Assembly (NCBI GenBank): GCA_013112555.1
Contig: JABFGK010000001.1
Coordinates: 1,400,581-1,464,580, forward strand
DNA: 64,000 nucleotides
Origin: Planctomycetota bacterium
GTDB taxonomy: Bacteria > Planctomycetota > Phycisphaerae > Phycisphaerales > UBA5793
Direction of reading: 5' to 3'
Each line of letters opens with the position of its first letter. Position 1 is the stretch's first letter. Under the pieces are notes generated by a model. It did not search any database, was not told where the DNA came from, and was given only the letters and a program-made list of their open reading frames with translations. The position numbers and the translations under genes were made by a program. Shown here piece by piece: positions 45,713-53,929 of this stretch.

Positions 45713-46630
45713 ATGCCCGAACTGCCCGACATCACGTTGTACGTTCGTGCCCTGACCGATCGGATACAGGGACACGCGTTGTCAACCTATCGCCTCCGCA
45801 GTCCGTTTGTGTTGCGTACCGTTGAGCCGGCCGTCGAAGATTTCATTGGCAGGACCGTGACCGGTGTCGAGCGCCTTGGCAAGAAGATCGTGTTGGCATT
45901 CGACAGTGACACTCTGTTTTTCGTGTTTCATCTCATGATTGCCGGGCGCTTTCAGTGGCGTGATGCGGGGTATAAGGCCGGCAGCAGAATCGACCTCGCT
46001 GCGTTCGAGTTCTCAGACAGCGGCGGAATGCTGGTGCTGACGGAGGCGGGCACGAAGAAGCGGGCAGCCCTGTATTGTGTATCTGGGCGCGATGCGTTGT
46101 TGAGCACTCATTCACCCGGCGGCGTCGAACCGTTGGAGTGTGAGTTGAGTGAGTTTGCTGAGGCACTGCGTTTGAAAAACCAGACGCTCAAGCGAGCGTT
46201 AACCAGCCCCCGCTGTATCTCCGGAGTCGGCAACTCGTACTCGGATGAGATACTGCACGCAGCCCGACTTTCTCCTTTCAAACGGACCGGCCAGTTGTCG
46301 GATGCTGAAATCGAAACGCTCTATCGGGCAATGCGCGAGATTCTGGGAAGCTGGACGCAGCGGTTGCTGAATGAATATGAGGAAGCCGGCCGCCGGTTCC
46401 CCGGACCGGGCTCCGTGACGGCGTTCCGGAAAGAGTTTGCCGCGCATGGACGATATGGCCAGCCGTGCCCGGTGTGCGGCAGCCCGGTGCAGCATGTGGT
46501 GTACGCCGAGAAGAACGAGATGAACTACTGCGCCACCTGCCAGACCGGGGGGAAAGTCCTCGCTGATCGGTCGCTGTCGCGGTTGTTGAAAGACGAGTGG
46601 CCGCGGACGATTGAGGAATGGGAGGGGTGA
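45713..46630 (+). CDS. Formamidopyrimidine-DNA glycosylase / Nei family
   Basis: This 305-residue DNA repair enzyme starts MPELPDI: after loss of Met it presents the catalytic proline and the following glutamate. GKKIVLAF supplies the conserved lysine; the helix-two-turn-helix is CISGVGNSYSDEILHAARLSP. The C-terminal zinc finger is CPVC..16..CATCQTGGK. The frame continues upstream through the 66-bp repeats, but the family starts at ATG 45713. There is no clear ribosome site; TACGAT lies 12 bases upstream. The Asp in PELPD (Fpg has Glu) and the last-finger sequence leave the Fpg/Nei subfamily open, so I give no symbol. Confidence 0.88.
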   Translation: MPELPDITLYVRALTDRIQGHALSTYRLRSPFVLRTVEPAVEDFIGRTVTGVERLGKKIVLAFDSDTLFFVFHLMIAGRFQWRDAGYKAGSRIDLAAFEFSDSGGMLVLTEAGTKKRAALYCVSGRDALLSTHSPGGVEPLECELSEFAEALRLKNQTLKRALTSPRCISGVGNSYSDEILHAARLSPFKRTGQLSDAEIETLYRAMREILGSWTQRLLNEYEEAGRRFPGPGSVTAFRKEFAAHGRYGQPCPVCGSPVQHVVYAEKNEMNYCATCQTGGKVLADRSLSRLLKDEWPRTIEEWEG

Positions 46631-46669
46631 GTGGGTGATGGGAGAAGATGGGGAATGACATGGGGCACC

Positions 46670-46875
46670 TCTTTCGTCATTCCGGCGAAGGCCGGAATCC
46701 AGGGGGATTCAAGGCCGGCGTCCCTGAGTCGCAAGGGATCCTCTGTCCGATACACGCCATTGGCCGTGCTCCCTGGATCCCGGCCTGCGCCGGGATGACG
46801 GAAGGGAAGGGATGACAGAAGGGAGGGGGAGGAAGAGAAGATGGATTCCCGCGTGCGCGGGAATGACGGAAGGGG
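46670..46875. repeat. Inverted-repeat elements of the CATTCCGGCGAAGGCCGGAAT type
   Basis: TCATTCCGGCGAAGGCCGGA (from about 46676), CTGGATCCCGGCCTGCGCCG..GATGACG (about 46770-46800) and GGATTCCCGCGTGCGCGGGA..ATGACGG (about 46841-46868) are three members of a hairpin repeat family widespread in bacteria, in two orientations. They lie between fpg and the zinc-ribbon gene and contribute a spurious N-terminal extension to the latter. Confidence 0.85.
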
Positions 46876-46883
46876 GTGAGGGA

Positions 46884-47681
46884 ATGGTGGTGAAGTCAGC
46901 CATGCTGGAGACGGAAATACAATCTGAGCAGTGGCAGCGCCCGCGCTGGATGCGGTATTTGTTTCCGCGGGAACTGATTGTGTGGCGGTTTGTGACTCCG
47001 GTTACCGTGATGACTGCGCTACTGCTGTTGTACACCGGTTGGATCGTGCACGGAGTGGTCACTCGGGTCCATCCACCAGGACGGAGTACCTGGCATGGTT
47101 GGATTGTTGAACGAGACATGAGATTGGTCTTACTGAGGAAAGGTGACAGCCCGGCATCGGATGAGGAGACGGTTGGCAATCTGTGGGCGGTTTGGATAGC
47201 GGAACCACGGACGCGGTGGTTCCCATGGATTAAAGAACCACGTGTTGAGTTGCATGGTAATATCAGGGCACACAATCTGACCCCGGCCGAGATTGAGGAC
47301 TGGCGGCCGGAGTTTGAGAAACAATCTGGCATGCCAATACTGCCGTATCAGGATTACTCCAGCCTGAAGGGGACTCGCTCTCAGTACATTAATCCGGTTG
47401 ACTATCAACTGTGGGTCGATTGGGACCGTGTGAAACGCGATGCAACGATCACGCTGTTTGTTTTCGCGCTTGTCTGGTGCCTCGCCTGGTGGTGGGTCGG
47501 GAGCAAAGAAGGCTCGACGATGAACTACCGAATATACCGTCTTCGTCGCGGCATCTGCCCATCATGTTCCTATGACATCCGAGGATTGCCCGACACTCGT
47601 TGCCCGGAATGTGGCACGGAATGGACTCAGGCGGAACTCGATCGTTCCAGAACACGTGCAGCCAGATCCAATACTATCTGA
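46884..47681 (+). CDS. Membrane protein with C-terminal zinc ribbon
   Basis: This 265-residue protein has one hydrophobic segment at about 30-52 (FVTPVTVMTALLLLYTGWIV), an extracytoplasmic domain rich in W and R (55-195), a second hydrophobic segment at about 198-218, and a C-terminal zinc ribbon CPSCSYDIRGLPDTRCPECG. This ribbon style is very common in planctomycete membrane proteins. I start at ATG 46884 (GTGAGGGA just upstream); the longer frame back to 46812 runs through repeat DNA. Its 3' end overlaps the convergent glycosyltransferase gene by 55 bases. Function unknown. Confidence 0.8.
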   Translation: MVVKSAMLETEIQSEQWQRPRWMRYLFPRELIVWRFVTPVTVMTALLLLYTGWIVHGVVTRVHPPGRSTWHGWIVERDMRLVLLRKGDSPASDEETVGNLWAVWIAEPRTRWFPWIKEPRVELHGNIRAHNLTPAEIEDWRPEFEKQSGMPILPYQDYSSLKGTRSQYINPVDYQLWVDWDRVKRDATITLFVFALVWCLAWWWVGSKEGSTMNYRIYRLRRGICPSCSYDIRGLPDTRCPECGTEWTQAELDRSRTRAARSNTI

Positions 47682-48826
47682 TCAAACTCCGACTCTGCAA
47701 ACCGCTCGGCATTCTCTCGACACGCGCGTGAAGTCTGTGTCTTCTCCTGGTCAGGATTTGATTCAAATCTGGTGATGGCGTTCACCAGAGACTCGACCGT
47801 CGCCTCGTTGAATGTCACGCCGGTCTCCGGCTCGATCATCCAGTCGTCGGCCCCGCCGCCTTGCTGTGCGATCACCGGGCAGCCGCAGGCCATCGCCTCG
47901 ACCGGGACGATCCCGAAATCCTCGATCCCCGGAAACAGCAATGCCCGGGCAGTGCGATAGTGCTTGAGAAGTTGCTCGGCCGGCAACCAGCCGAGGAAGC
48001 GAACTGAAGGATGGCCGGCTGCAAGTTGCTCCAGATGGGCCCGCTGGCTGCCGTCACCAATCACGACGAGTTCGCGATTCAGTTTCGCCGCTGCCTGCAC
48101 TGCCAGATCAACCCGCTTGTACGGCTCCAGAGCCGACACGACCAGATAGTGACCACCACGCTCCACCTGTTCATCAACTGTGAAGTACTCCGTTCGCACC
48201 GGCGGGTGAATCACAACCGCGTCGCGTTCATAGCAGCGTTTGATGCGGGCGGCCGTGTGTCTGCTGTTTGCCACGAACTGAGTGACGGTCTCGTTCGTAG
48301 AGCGGTCAAACGCGCGTAATGCCGGGCCGAACGATGCCAGGCCGAGCGTGCGAAGTGTCCCCCCGGCCCCGTGTGCGTACTCGGTACTCATTTCCCACAG
48401 ATACCGCGGCGGGGTATGGCAGTAACAGATATGAGGGATCAGCCGGCCGTGTGAGTCAGTGGGGGGCTTGATGGCCTTGATCAATGCCGAACTGGTCGAG
48501 ATCAGCAGGTCCGGCCCTGAATGAACGGACAACGACTGCACCGCAGCCGGATAGAGAGGAAGATACCAGCGACGGAGCGAACCGGGACCGCCCGGCCAGT
48601 GCTGCATCTCCGATGTATGCACCCGACAGGCCCGGATCGCGTCTGACATCTCGCACCGTTCATCAGCAACCATCGTGTACAGGTCGGTTGGGCCGAAGAG
48701 TCGCGCCAGCCGATCGAGTACCATTTCACCGCCGCGCATCCCGACCAGCCAGTCGTGTGCTAGCACGACGGTACGATTCCTGAGTCTCGAAGCCGGATCA
48801 GCCGCGTTATGCAAGCGGTCTACCAT
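47627..48826 (-). CDS. Glycosyltransferase family 4
   Basis: This 399-residue GT-B enzyme has the N-terminal nucleotide-binding start VLAHDWLVGMRGGEMVLDRL and a middle HICYCHTPPRYLWEM segment typical of mannosyltransferase-like GT4 proteins. The C-terminal donor site VVSALEPYKRVDLAV, VVIGDGSQ and LFPGIEDFGIVPVEAMACGCPVIA contains the E-x7-E motif. It probably transfers a sugar from a nucleotide donor during surface polysaccharide synthesis; acceptor unknown. It is divergent from the amidohydrolase gene with an 8-base gap between the start codons. Confidence 0.9.
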   Translation of the reverse strand: MVDRLHNAADPASRLRNRTVVLAHDWLVGMRGGEMVLDRLARLFGPTDLYTMVADERCEMSDAIRACRVHTSEMQHWPGGPGSLRRWYLPLYPAAVQSLSVHSGPDLLISTSSALIKAIKPPTDSHGRLIPHICYCHTPPRYLWEMSTEYAHGAGGTLRTLGLASFGPALRAFDRSTNETVTQFVANSRHTAARIKRCYERDAVVIHPPVRTEYFTVDEQVERGGHYLVVSALEPYKRVDLAVQAAAKLNRELVVIGDGSQRAHLEQLAAGHPSVRFLGWLPAEQLLKHYRTARALLFPGIEDFGIVPVEAMACGCPVIAQQGGGADDWMIEPETGVTFNEATVESLVNAITRFESNPDQEKTQTSRACRENAERFAESEFDQIVLDLAARVLERSSSA

Positions 48827-48834
48827 CCATCACC

Positions 48835-49929
48835 ATGAGTACAGACATGACCAATGCAGCCAATCGTCTCGGACTGGACTATCGCGACCAAGCCCAACGG
48901 CTTGGCCCGCCGGTGATACCCATCACTGATGTGCATACGCACATCAACGGCAAGCGGGCCTCCCGCATCTATGCCGAGGCGGCCGAACTGTATGGGGTTG
49001 ATCGTCTTTATTCGATGAGCCGAATCGAGGATGTGCCGCATCTGCAGGATCTGTTCGGCGACCGAATCCGGTTCATTGCGGTGCCGAACTATATGGGCGA
49101 CGATCCGAAAACCGCCTTCACGACCGATTGGCTTGCGCGGATCGTGCAGTTTGCTGAGTTGGGATCACGAATCTGCAAATTCTGGTGTGCCCCTCGGTCG
49201 CGTGACTACGAGATCGAGATTGGGATCCCGGACCTGTTCTCGCTTGACGGGGAATGGCGCAAGCGGGCATTGAAACTGGCCACGGAATGCGGCATGATGT
49301 TCATGGTCCACATAGCCGACCCGGACACGTGGTTTGCCGGCAAGTACACCGATACCGCGACCTACGGCACAAAGATGAGCCAGTATGAGCCGCTGGAACG
49401 GGCTCTGTCTGAGACGCCTGATACCCCCTGGATCGCAGCCCATATGGGAGGCAATCCGGAGGATCTGTCATTTCTTGATGGCCTGTTATCACGCCATGCC
49501 AATCTGTATCTCGACACATCGGCCACGAAGTGGATGGTCCGGGAACTGTCAGCCCAGCCGCGAGATGAGTTGGTAGCGTTTCTGACGCGGTGGCAAGGGC
49601 GGATCATGTTCGGCTCGGACATTGTGAGCCTGGATGATCACCTAGGCACGCATGCCGTCCGCCCGGGGATGGGTGAGTTATCGACCTCGCGTGAAGAAGC
49701 GTTTGATCTGTATGCGAGTCGCTACTGGGCCCTGCGCACACTGTTCGAGACGGAATATGAAGGCGAATCGCCGATTGCCGACCCGGATCTGCACATGTGC
49801 GAGCCTGAAACCTACAGCCCGGAGGATGCGCCGATCCTGCGCGGCAAGTCGCTGCCGGCTGACCTGAGGCGATCACTGTACGCCGAGGCGGCTGAAGGCT
49901 TGCTCAACGCCTGGCATGACACCCATTGA
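48835..49929 (+). CDS. Amidohydrolase-family metal-dependent hydrolase
   Basis: This 364-residue TIM-barrel protein has the metal site DVHTHING (about 32-39), the later histidines MVHIADP and AAHMGGN, and the aspartate FGSDIV. The set HxH, H, H and D fits the amidohydrolase_2 group, which includes decarboxylases and lactonases; the substrate is not evident. There is no ribosome site. TACCAT (48821-48826) is 8 bases before the ATG, so a leaderless transcript is possible. The region shared with the divergent glycosyltransferase gene is only 8 bases long, so their promoters lie inside each other's 5' ends. Confidence 0.85.
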   Translation: MSTDMTNAANRLGLDYRDQAQRLGPPVIPITDVHTHINGKRASRIYAEAAELYGVDRLYSMSRIEDVPHLQDLFGDRIRFIAVPNYMGDDPKTAFTTDWLARIVQFAELGSRICKFWCAPRSRDYEIEIGIPDLFSLDGEWRKRALKLATECGMMFMVHIADPDTWFAGKYTDTATYGTKMSQYEPLERALSETPDTPWIAAHMGGNPEDLSFLDGLLSRHANLYLDTSATKWMVRELSAQPRDELVAFLTRWQGRIMFGSDIVSLDDHLGTHAVRPGMGELSTSREEAFDLYASRYWALRTLFETEYEGESPIADPDLHMCEPETYSPEDAPILRGKSLPADLRRSLYAEAAEGLLNAWHDTH

Positions 49930-50287
49930 ACCGGGGCCGGGCTCAGCCTGGCTGTATGACTGCCGGCCCAGACTGCGTGCCTCTGCCTGTGGTATTCGGA
50001 CCTTCCCTCGTACTCAATACAGACGGCACAGTCGGTTGATTCATTGCGATCGATACAGTCTCTTTATCTTAACATCAAAGAACACATGCGGCTCTTCCAT
50101 CCCCACGGATTAATCGTAGAGTTTCTTTCACAGTTGAGTACAGGCACACCCATCGAGCGAGGGGGAGTCACATCTCGCAGTCGTGCGTGCCATCGGCTCA
50201 CTGAAAGACATCAACGAGGATCGAGAACAGTCAATCAAGCGATCGGTTTGTCTACAACAGCCAACTGATCCCAGAGGGAGACACCAG
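49930..50287. other. Upstream region of the PEP-CTERM-like gene
   Basis: These 358 bases hold no gene. GGGCCGG (49934) and CCGGCCC (49963) could pair after the amidohydrolase stop, but no T tract follows. An AT-rich section at 50036-50110 (TTGATTCATTGCGATCG..TTTATCTTAA) probably carries the promoter for 50288; spacing of the boxes is not canonical. Confidence 0.5.
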
Positions 50288-50950
50288 ATGAGTCAGTTTA
50301 CCAAGACAGTCAAGCAGTTTGGAATGATCGGGATGATTGCCGGTGCGTTGGCCTGTGCGACCGCAGCGAACGCCGACGTGATCAACATCTTCGGCGACAC
50401 GAACAACAGCACTGAGGGGATCGGCGACTTCGAGGGGACCATCTCCTACGAAGCGAAGAAGCATGACGAGGGGCTTCTGACGATCGAACTGACGAACACA
50501 AGTCAGTGTGAGGATTCACTGTGGATCACCGGTTTTGTTTTCAATATCGACAGCAGTGATCACCACGCAGAGGCCGATCTTGATGATGCCGACTACCACT
50601 TCAAGGGCGTTGAGGATGAGAAGGCCCAGCCCTTTGGCAAGCACTTCGATGCCGGTGCCGCCCTCAAGGGCAACTGGGAAGGCGGCGGTGACCCGAAGGA
50701 CGGTATTGACATCGGCGACAGTGGGACGTTCACCTTTGAGATCGAAGCAGACGACGCCGAGGATCTGATGGCTTCCTCATTCATCAACGGCCCGTATGAC
50801 TTCAACTTCATCGTCCGCTTCCGCGGCGGTGATTGCGGCGAAGGCGGTTCGGACAAGGTTCCGGGCTCGGTGCCCTCGCCGGCCTCGCTGGCCATCATGC
50901 TCGTCGGTGCAGCCACGATGGGCGGTCGCGGCAAGCGTCGTCGGGCGTAA
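50288..50950 (+). CDS. Secreted PEP-CTERM-like protein
   Basis: This 220-residue protein has a signal peptide (about 1-29, ending AANA) and an acidic beta-rich body (many aspartates, for example DSSDHHAEADLDDADYHFKG). A C-terminal sorting tail follows: VPSPASLAIMLVGAATMGG then RGKRRRA. The motif is PSP, not PEP, as in the PTP of the protein at 20081. GGGAGA lies about 7 bases upstream of ATG 50288; the frame is open to 50183 without support. A strong terminator follows. The many aspartates suggest calcium binding or salt adaptation, which is inference. Confidence 0.87.
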   Translation: MSQFTKTVKQFGMIGMIAGALACATAANADVINIFGDTNNSTEGIGDFEGTISYEAKKHDEGLLTIELTNTSQCEDSLWITGFVFNIDSSDHHAEADLDDADYHFKGVEDEKAQPFGKHFDAGAALKGNWEGGGDPKDGIDIGDSGTFTFEIEADDAEDLMASSFINGPYDFNFIVRFRGGDCGEGGSDKVPGSVPSPASLAIMLVGAATMGGRGKRRRA

Positions 50951-50984
50951 TCGCGAACCGAACGACCTGACTTGAACACGAATC

Positions 50985-51024
50985 AACACCTCATGCTGGT
51001 GCGGCATGGGGTGTTGTTTTTTTT
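50985..51024 (+). terminator. Intrinsic terminator after the PEP-CTERM-like gene
   Basis: AACACCTCATGC (50985-50996) pairs with GCATGGGGTGTT (51004-51015) with one G-T pair, followed by G and eight T (51017-51024). It also ends 15 bases before the stop of the convergent KamA-like gene and may serve both directions. Confidence 0.93.
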
Positions 51025-51038
51025 CATAACACGAGAAC

Positions 51039-52478
51039 TCAGTTTCGAGGCGTCTGAGTGAATGGCTGCGGGCGACGGTGCTCCGGGCGGTCGTGGACCC
51101 GAACCTGGATCGTCGGCGGCCGGTTCGTACTCGTCGTTTCGTGATCGAAGAAGGCGGCATCCTCGGATCGCAGCGGCTTGAGTTGGTCAAACCAGGTAGC
51201 ATCCGGGTCGTACCTGGCGAAGAAGGGGATTCGCACCAGTTCGGGGCGGCGGGCCTGAAGGTAGTCCAGAATGAATGCCTCCTGACCGTCGATCACCCGG
51301 GTGCCGAGGATGCGAATCTTGCCGGGAAATGCCGACATGGATGGGCCGCGCACCGTCCGCGCCAGCCCGCTCACCTGCTGGTAGGCCTTGCGGAAGATGT
51401 GCCAGGCACGAGTCAACGGGATCTCAAAGTAGCGCTGAGCGCCGGTATCACGCTCCACGAACATGTAGTAGGGAACACATCCAAGTTCAACGCCCCTCTG
51501 CCACAGGTCAGCCCACACGACCGGGTCGTCATTGACATGACGGACGACCGGCGATTGCATCCGTACCTGTGCCCCGGTATCCCGAATTCGGCGGACGGCT
51601 TCCCGGCTGACCGGGGTCGACAGTTCCACCGGGTGGTTGTAGTGCCCCATGATGGCCAGATGTTTGCCCGTCCCGACGATCTGCTCGAACAGTTCGAGGC
51701 ATTCATCGGCATCGCGATCAGACACGAATCGGTGAGGCCAGTAGGCCACTGATTTCGTCCCGATCCGAATCGAGCGGAGATGCTCGAGTTCGGGATCAAG
51801 CAGGGGCTCGATGTGCCGACGGAGGGCCGCGGTACTCATGATCATCGGGTCGCCGCCGGTGATCAGGACGTCGGTGACTTCCCGGTGAGCCTTGAGATAT
51901 GAAACCAGGTCCTGAACCTGGCGGGATTCGAGCTTGAGTTCTGGTTCCCGAACGAACTGGGCCCAGCGGAAGCAGAAGGTGCAATACGCGTGGCACGTCT
52001 GCCCCTGGCTCGGGAAGTAGAGGACCGTCTGCTCATACTTGTGCTGTAAGCCGGCAAGAGGCCGGCCGTCAAGGGTCGGTTGGTTGTGGGACAGTTGGCC
52101 GGCCGGCTGTGGATTGAGCGCGATGCGGATTCGCTGAACGGCTGACTTGATGACCGATGACTCGGCCCCGCTGTCAAGCAGGCAAGCGATGAGGTGGAAA
52201 TCGTCAGGGGCCAGCATGTCGCGCTGGGGGAACGTGAGCTGAAACATCGGATCGTCCTGGAGCCGATCCCAGTCAATCAGCTCGTCCATGATGTACCGAT
52301 TCGTCTTGAATGGCAGGACGGCCGAGACGACTCGAAGTGCCCGGCGTTGACGGCTTGTCAAACGTCCCCATTGCGGGGTTTTCTTGACATTTCTCCGTGT
52401 CACCGGCTGAAAGCGCGGCGACCCGTGAATGGTCTCTTTTTGCAACATGGTGGATGGCTGCCTTCCCACCTGTGCCAC
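51039..52478 (-). CDS. KamA-family radical SAM aminomutase-like enzyme
   Basis: This 479-residue protein belongs to the lysine 2,3-aminomutase family. The radical SAM cysteines are in CHAYCTFCFRW, the glycine-rich SAM site in VLITGGDPMIM, and FPGKIRILG may hold the PLP lysine, although the usual GGGGK is shortened here. Members interconvert alpha- and beta-lysine or other amino acids, or modify EF-P (EpmB). Altered PLP loop and length mean the substrate is open. Two ATGs (52478, 52448) are possible; GGAAGG precedes the second at 12 bases. It converges with the PEP-CTERM-like gene across a terminator. Confidence 0.82.
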   Translation of the reverse strand: MAQVGRQPSTMLQKETIHGSPRFQPVTRRNVKKTPQWGRLTSRQRRALRVVSAVLPFKTNRYIMDELIDWDRLQDDPMFQLTFPQRDMLAPDDFHLIACLLDSGAESSVIKSAVQRIRIALNPQPAGQLSHNQPTLDGRPLAGLQHKYEQTVLYFPSQGQTCHAYCTFCFRWAQFVREPELKLESRQVQDLVSYLKAHREVTDVLITGGDPMIMSTAALRRHIEPLLDPELEHLRSIRIGTKSVAYWPHRFVSDRDADECLELFEQIVGTGKHLAIMGHYNHPVELSTPVSREAVRRIRDTGAQVRMQSPVVRHVNDDPVVWADLWQRGVELGCVPYYMFVERDTGAQRYFEIPLTRAWHIFRKAYQQVSGLARTVRGPSMSAFPGKIRILGTRVIDGQEAFILDYLQARRPELVRIPFFARYDPDATWFDQLKPLRSEDAAFFDHETTSTNRPPTIQVRVHDRPEHRRPQPFTQTPRN

Positions 52479-52811
52479 GGTCTGTGAGTCGCTCTGCCGT
52501 GTGTGGCTGGTGTGTGTGCATTTGCGTCATGGGCAAGCAGAGCGAACGTGCAGGATCAGTATTGAGCGGGACGTGTTCCCGTATTGTGCAGATCTCCTGT
52601 CAATGGTCCCGAGCGAATCAGCCGTGCGCCCTCACGATCGGGCAGGCACGGGATAGCACGGCACACCGGTGAGCCGGGGGTCGGTCGGATACGGTTTCAA
52701 TCTGACGTGATCACAAAGCGACCAAAGAGACCGCCCAGCCACCGTCGTGGTAGCCTCGCAGAGATTCTATACCCAGCGGCATACCCAGCGGCATACCCAG
52801 CGGAGTCAAGA
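52479..52811. other. Intergenic region upstream of the KamA-like gene, with a 12-bp triple repeat
   Basis: No gene is supported. It includes the upstream region of the minus-strand KamA-like gene. TACCCAGCGGCA occurs twice and then TACCCAGCGG once (52770-52803, period 12), ending 8 bases before the stop of the next minus-strand gene. The plus-strand open frame here is a shadow. Confidence 0.6.
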
Positions 52812-53135
52812 CTAATCGGCGATCGGCTCCACGGTGACGTATTGTGCAACGCTGGCCAGGTCAGCCGCCAATTGGGGCCGCCACTTCATGGTCCAGGTTT
52901 CGCCTGCTTGCCCGAAAACCCGCATCGGTATCCGCGGCCTTTGGGCCCACCGCTTCCCGGCTCGTATGCCGACAATGGTCGTGTGCCGCCGATATGTGTA
53001 GGCCTTGTTGAGTTCTTGCTGCATCTCAGTGTTGAGTTTTTGCAGGCGACGCAGCGTCAGGATGCCGCCCTGTGTCTTGGGCGTTGCCGTAACGGTACAT
53101 TTCACATTGGTGCCAGGCTTTAGATCCTCGAACAT
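52812..53135 (-). CDS. Conserved-looking small hypothetical protein
   Basis: This 107-residue protein begins MFEDLKPGTNVKCTVTATPKT, continues with a predicted helix (LRRLQKLNTEMQQELNKAY) and a basic region (RRHTTIVGIRAGKRW), and ends with a beta-rich tail. The opening looks like a small beta barrel and the basic middle could bind nucleic acid; this is inference. GGAG is 8 bases before the ATG, so translation is likely. I do not recognise the family. A 12-bp triple repeat follows its stop. Confidence 0.65.
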   Translation of the reverse strand: MFEDLKPGTNVKCTVTATPKTQGGILTLRRLQKLNTEMQQELNKAYTYRRHTTIVGIRAGKRWAQRPRIPMRVFGQAGETWTMKWRPQLAADLASVAQYVTVEPIAD

Positions 53136-53481
53136 ATCTGAAACTCCAACAACCCGGCTTCGCGTCTCGGCGGCGAAACGGGTTTCAGGTGGTCATATCA
53201 CCACTGTTACCACTGAAATAGGCCCTGTGGGGCGTGAGAGCCTGCGATCGCTTTGTGGGTGCGAAGCGGCTCTGGGGCCCCGATCACCGCTCCAGTGGGC
53301 AAGAAGCGACCTTCAGGCACATTTGCGGCCCATCTTACCGGATTTGTGCCATCTGGTCCAATTGGGCTGGGACGGTTCCCGTACAGGTCGGGCCGGGGTG
53401 CTGTGACCTGGCTGGAGCCGTCCGAGGGGGTTCTCGATAGCCTCAGATCAATACTTCTGTGAGAATAACCGATTCTGGGAG

Positions 53482-53511
53482 TTGACAGAGCATGGGGTTT
53501 TGATGTATCTT
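53482..53511 (+). promoter_or_regulatory. Sigma70-type promoter of the candidate structured RNA
   Basis: TTGACA (53482-53487) and TATCTT (53506-53511) are separated by 18 bases. Transcription would start near 53518. Confidence 0.7.
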
Positions 53512-53517
53512 GTAGGT

Positions 53518-53766
53518 GCATGAATGGATGAGTGCGGGGAATTATTGTGGATTTTTGTGCCACCCTTCCCCGTCGTTGCCGAATGGACGTATATTACTGG
53601 TAGAGGAGTTTCCGAACTCGCTCGCGACAACTGAATGATGCCAAACCTCCGTAGTCGCTCTGTTGCAGGTTGGTGCAATGCCGGCCCGCAGCGGACACCT
53701 AAACGGCTACGGACATTCCCTGTGCCCGCCTCGCTTATGTTCACACGTTTGCGAGGCGGTTTTTTG
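53518..53766 (+). ncRNA. Candidate structured RNA of about 250 nt
   Basis: Between a sigma70-like promoter and an intrinsic terminator lies a highly folded sequence. Stem 1: CGGGGAA (53535-53541) with TTCCCCG (53566-53572), and inside it GTGG/CCAC (53547-53550, 53560-53563). Stem 2: GAGTT-TCCG-AACTC (53606-53619). Stem 3: TCCGTAGTCG (53648-53657) with CGGCTACGGA (53704-53713), all ten pairs including one G-T. Stem 4 is the terminator. The only small frame of note, ATG 53528 (36 codons), cuts through the stems and has a weak ribosome site. It shows none of the signature sequences of SRP RNA, tmRNA or RNase P RNA. It may be a free small RNA or an attenuator leader for the FHA-GspE gene that starts 164 bases after the terminator. 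Confidence 0.6.
53726..53765 (+). terminator. Intrinsic terminator of the candidate RNA
   Basis: CCGCCTCGC (53726-53734) and GCGAGGCGG (53751-53759) form a perfect 9-bp stem followed by six T. It lies between two regions with no convincing ORF, so it most likely ends a non-coding transcript. Confidence 0.92.
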
Positions 53767-53929
53767 TCCATTCGTGCCATAAGGTATGGGCGCAAGCAGC
53801 CCATGAGAGCCGGTGCACAGCGCTCGCCTCATACGGCCGACGCAAGTATGCTGTCTCAGCGGCAGCCGCGCAGGGCACTGTCACGGTTGAGGCTGCGGTC
53901 CACATGCCATCCAGAGGACGGACGCTCCG

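Noticed and set aside
53518..53766. Assignment of the candidate RNA to SRP RNA, 6S RNA, tmRNA or a c-di-GMP riboswitch
   Set aside because: The GGAAGGAAGCAGCC-type SRP tip, a single long 6S duplex, the tmRNA TPsiC end and the full c-di-GMP aptamer consensus are all missing. Short pieces such as CCAAACC are not sufficient.
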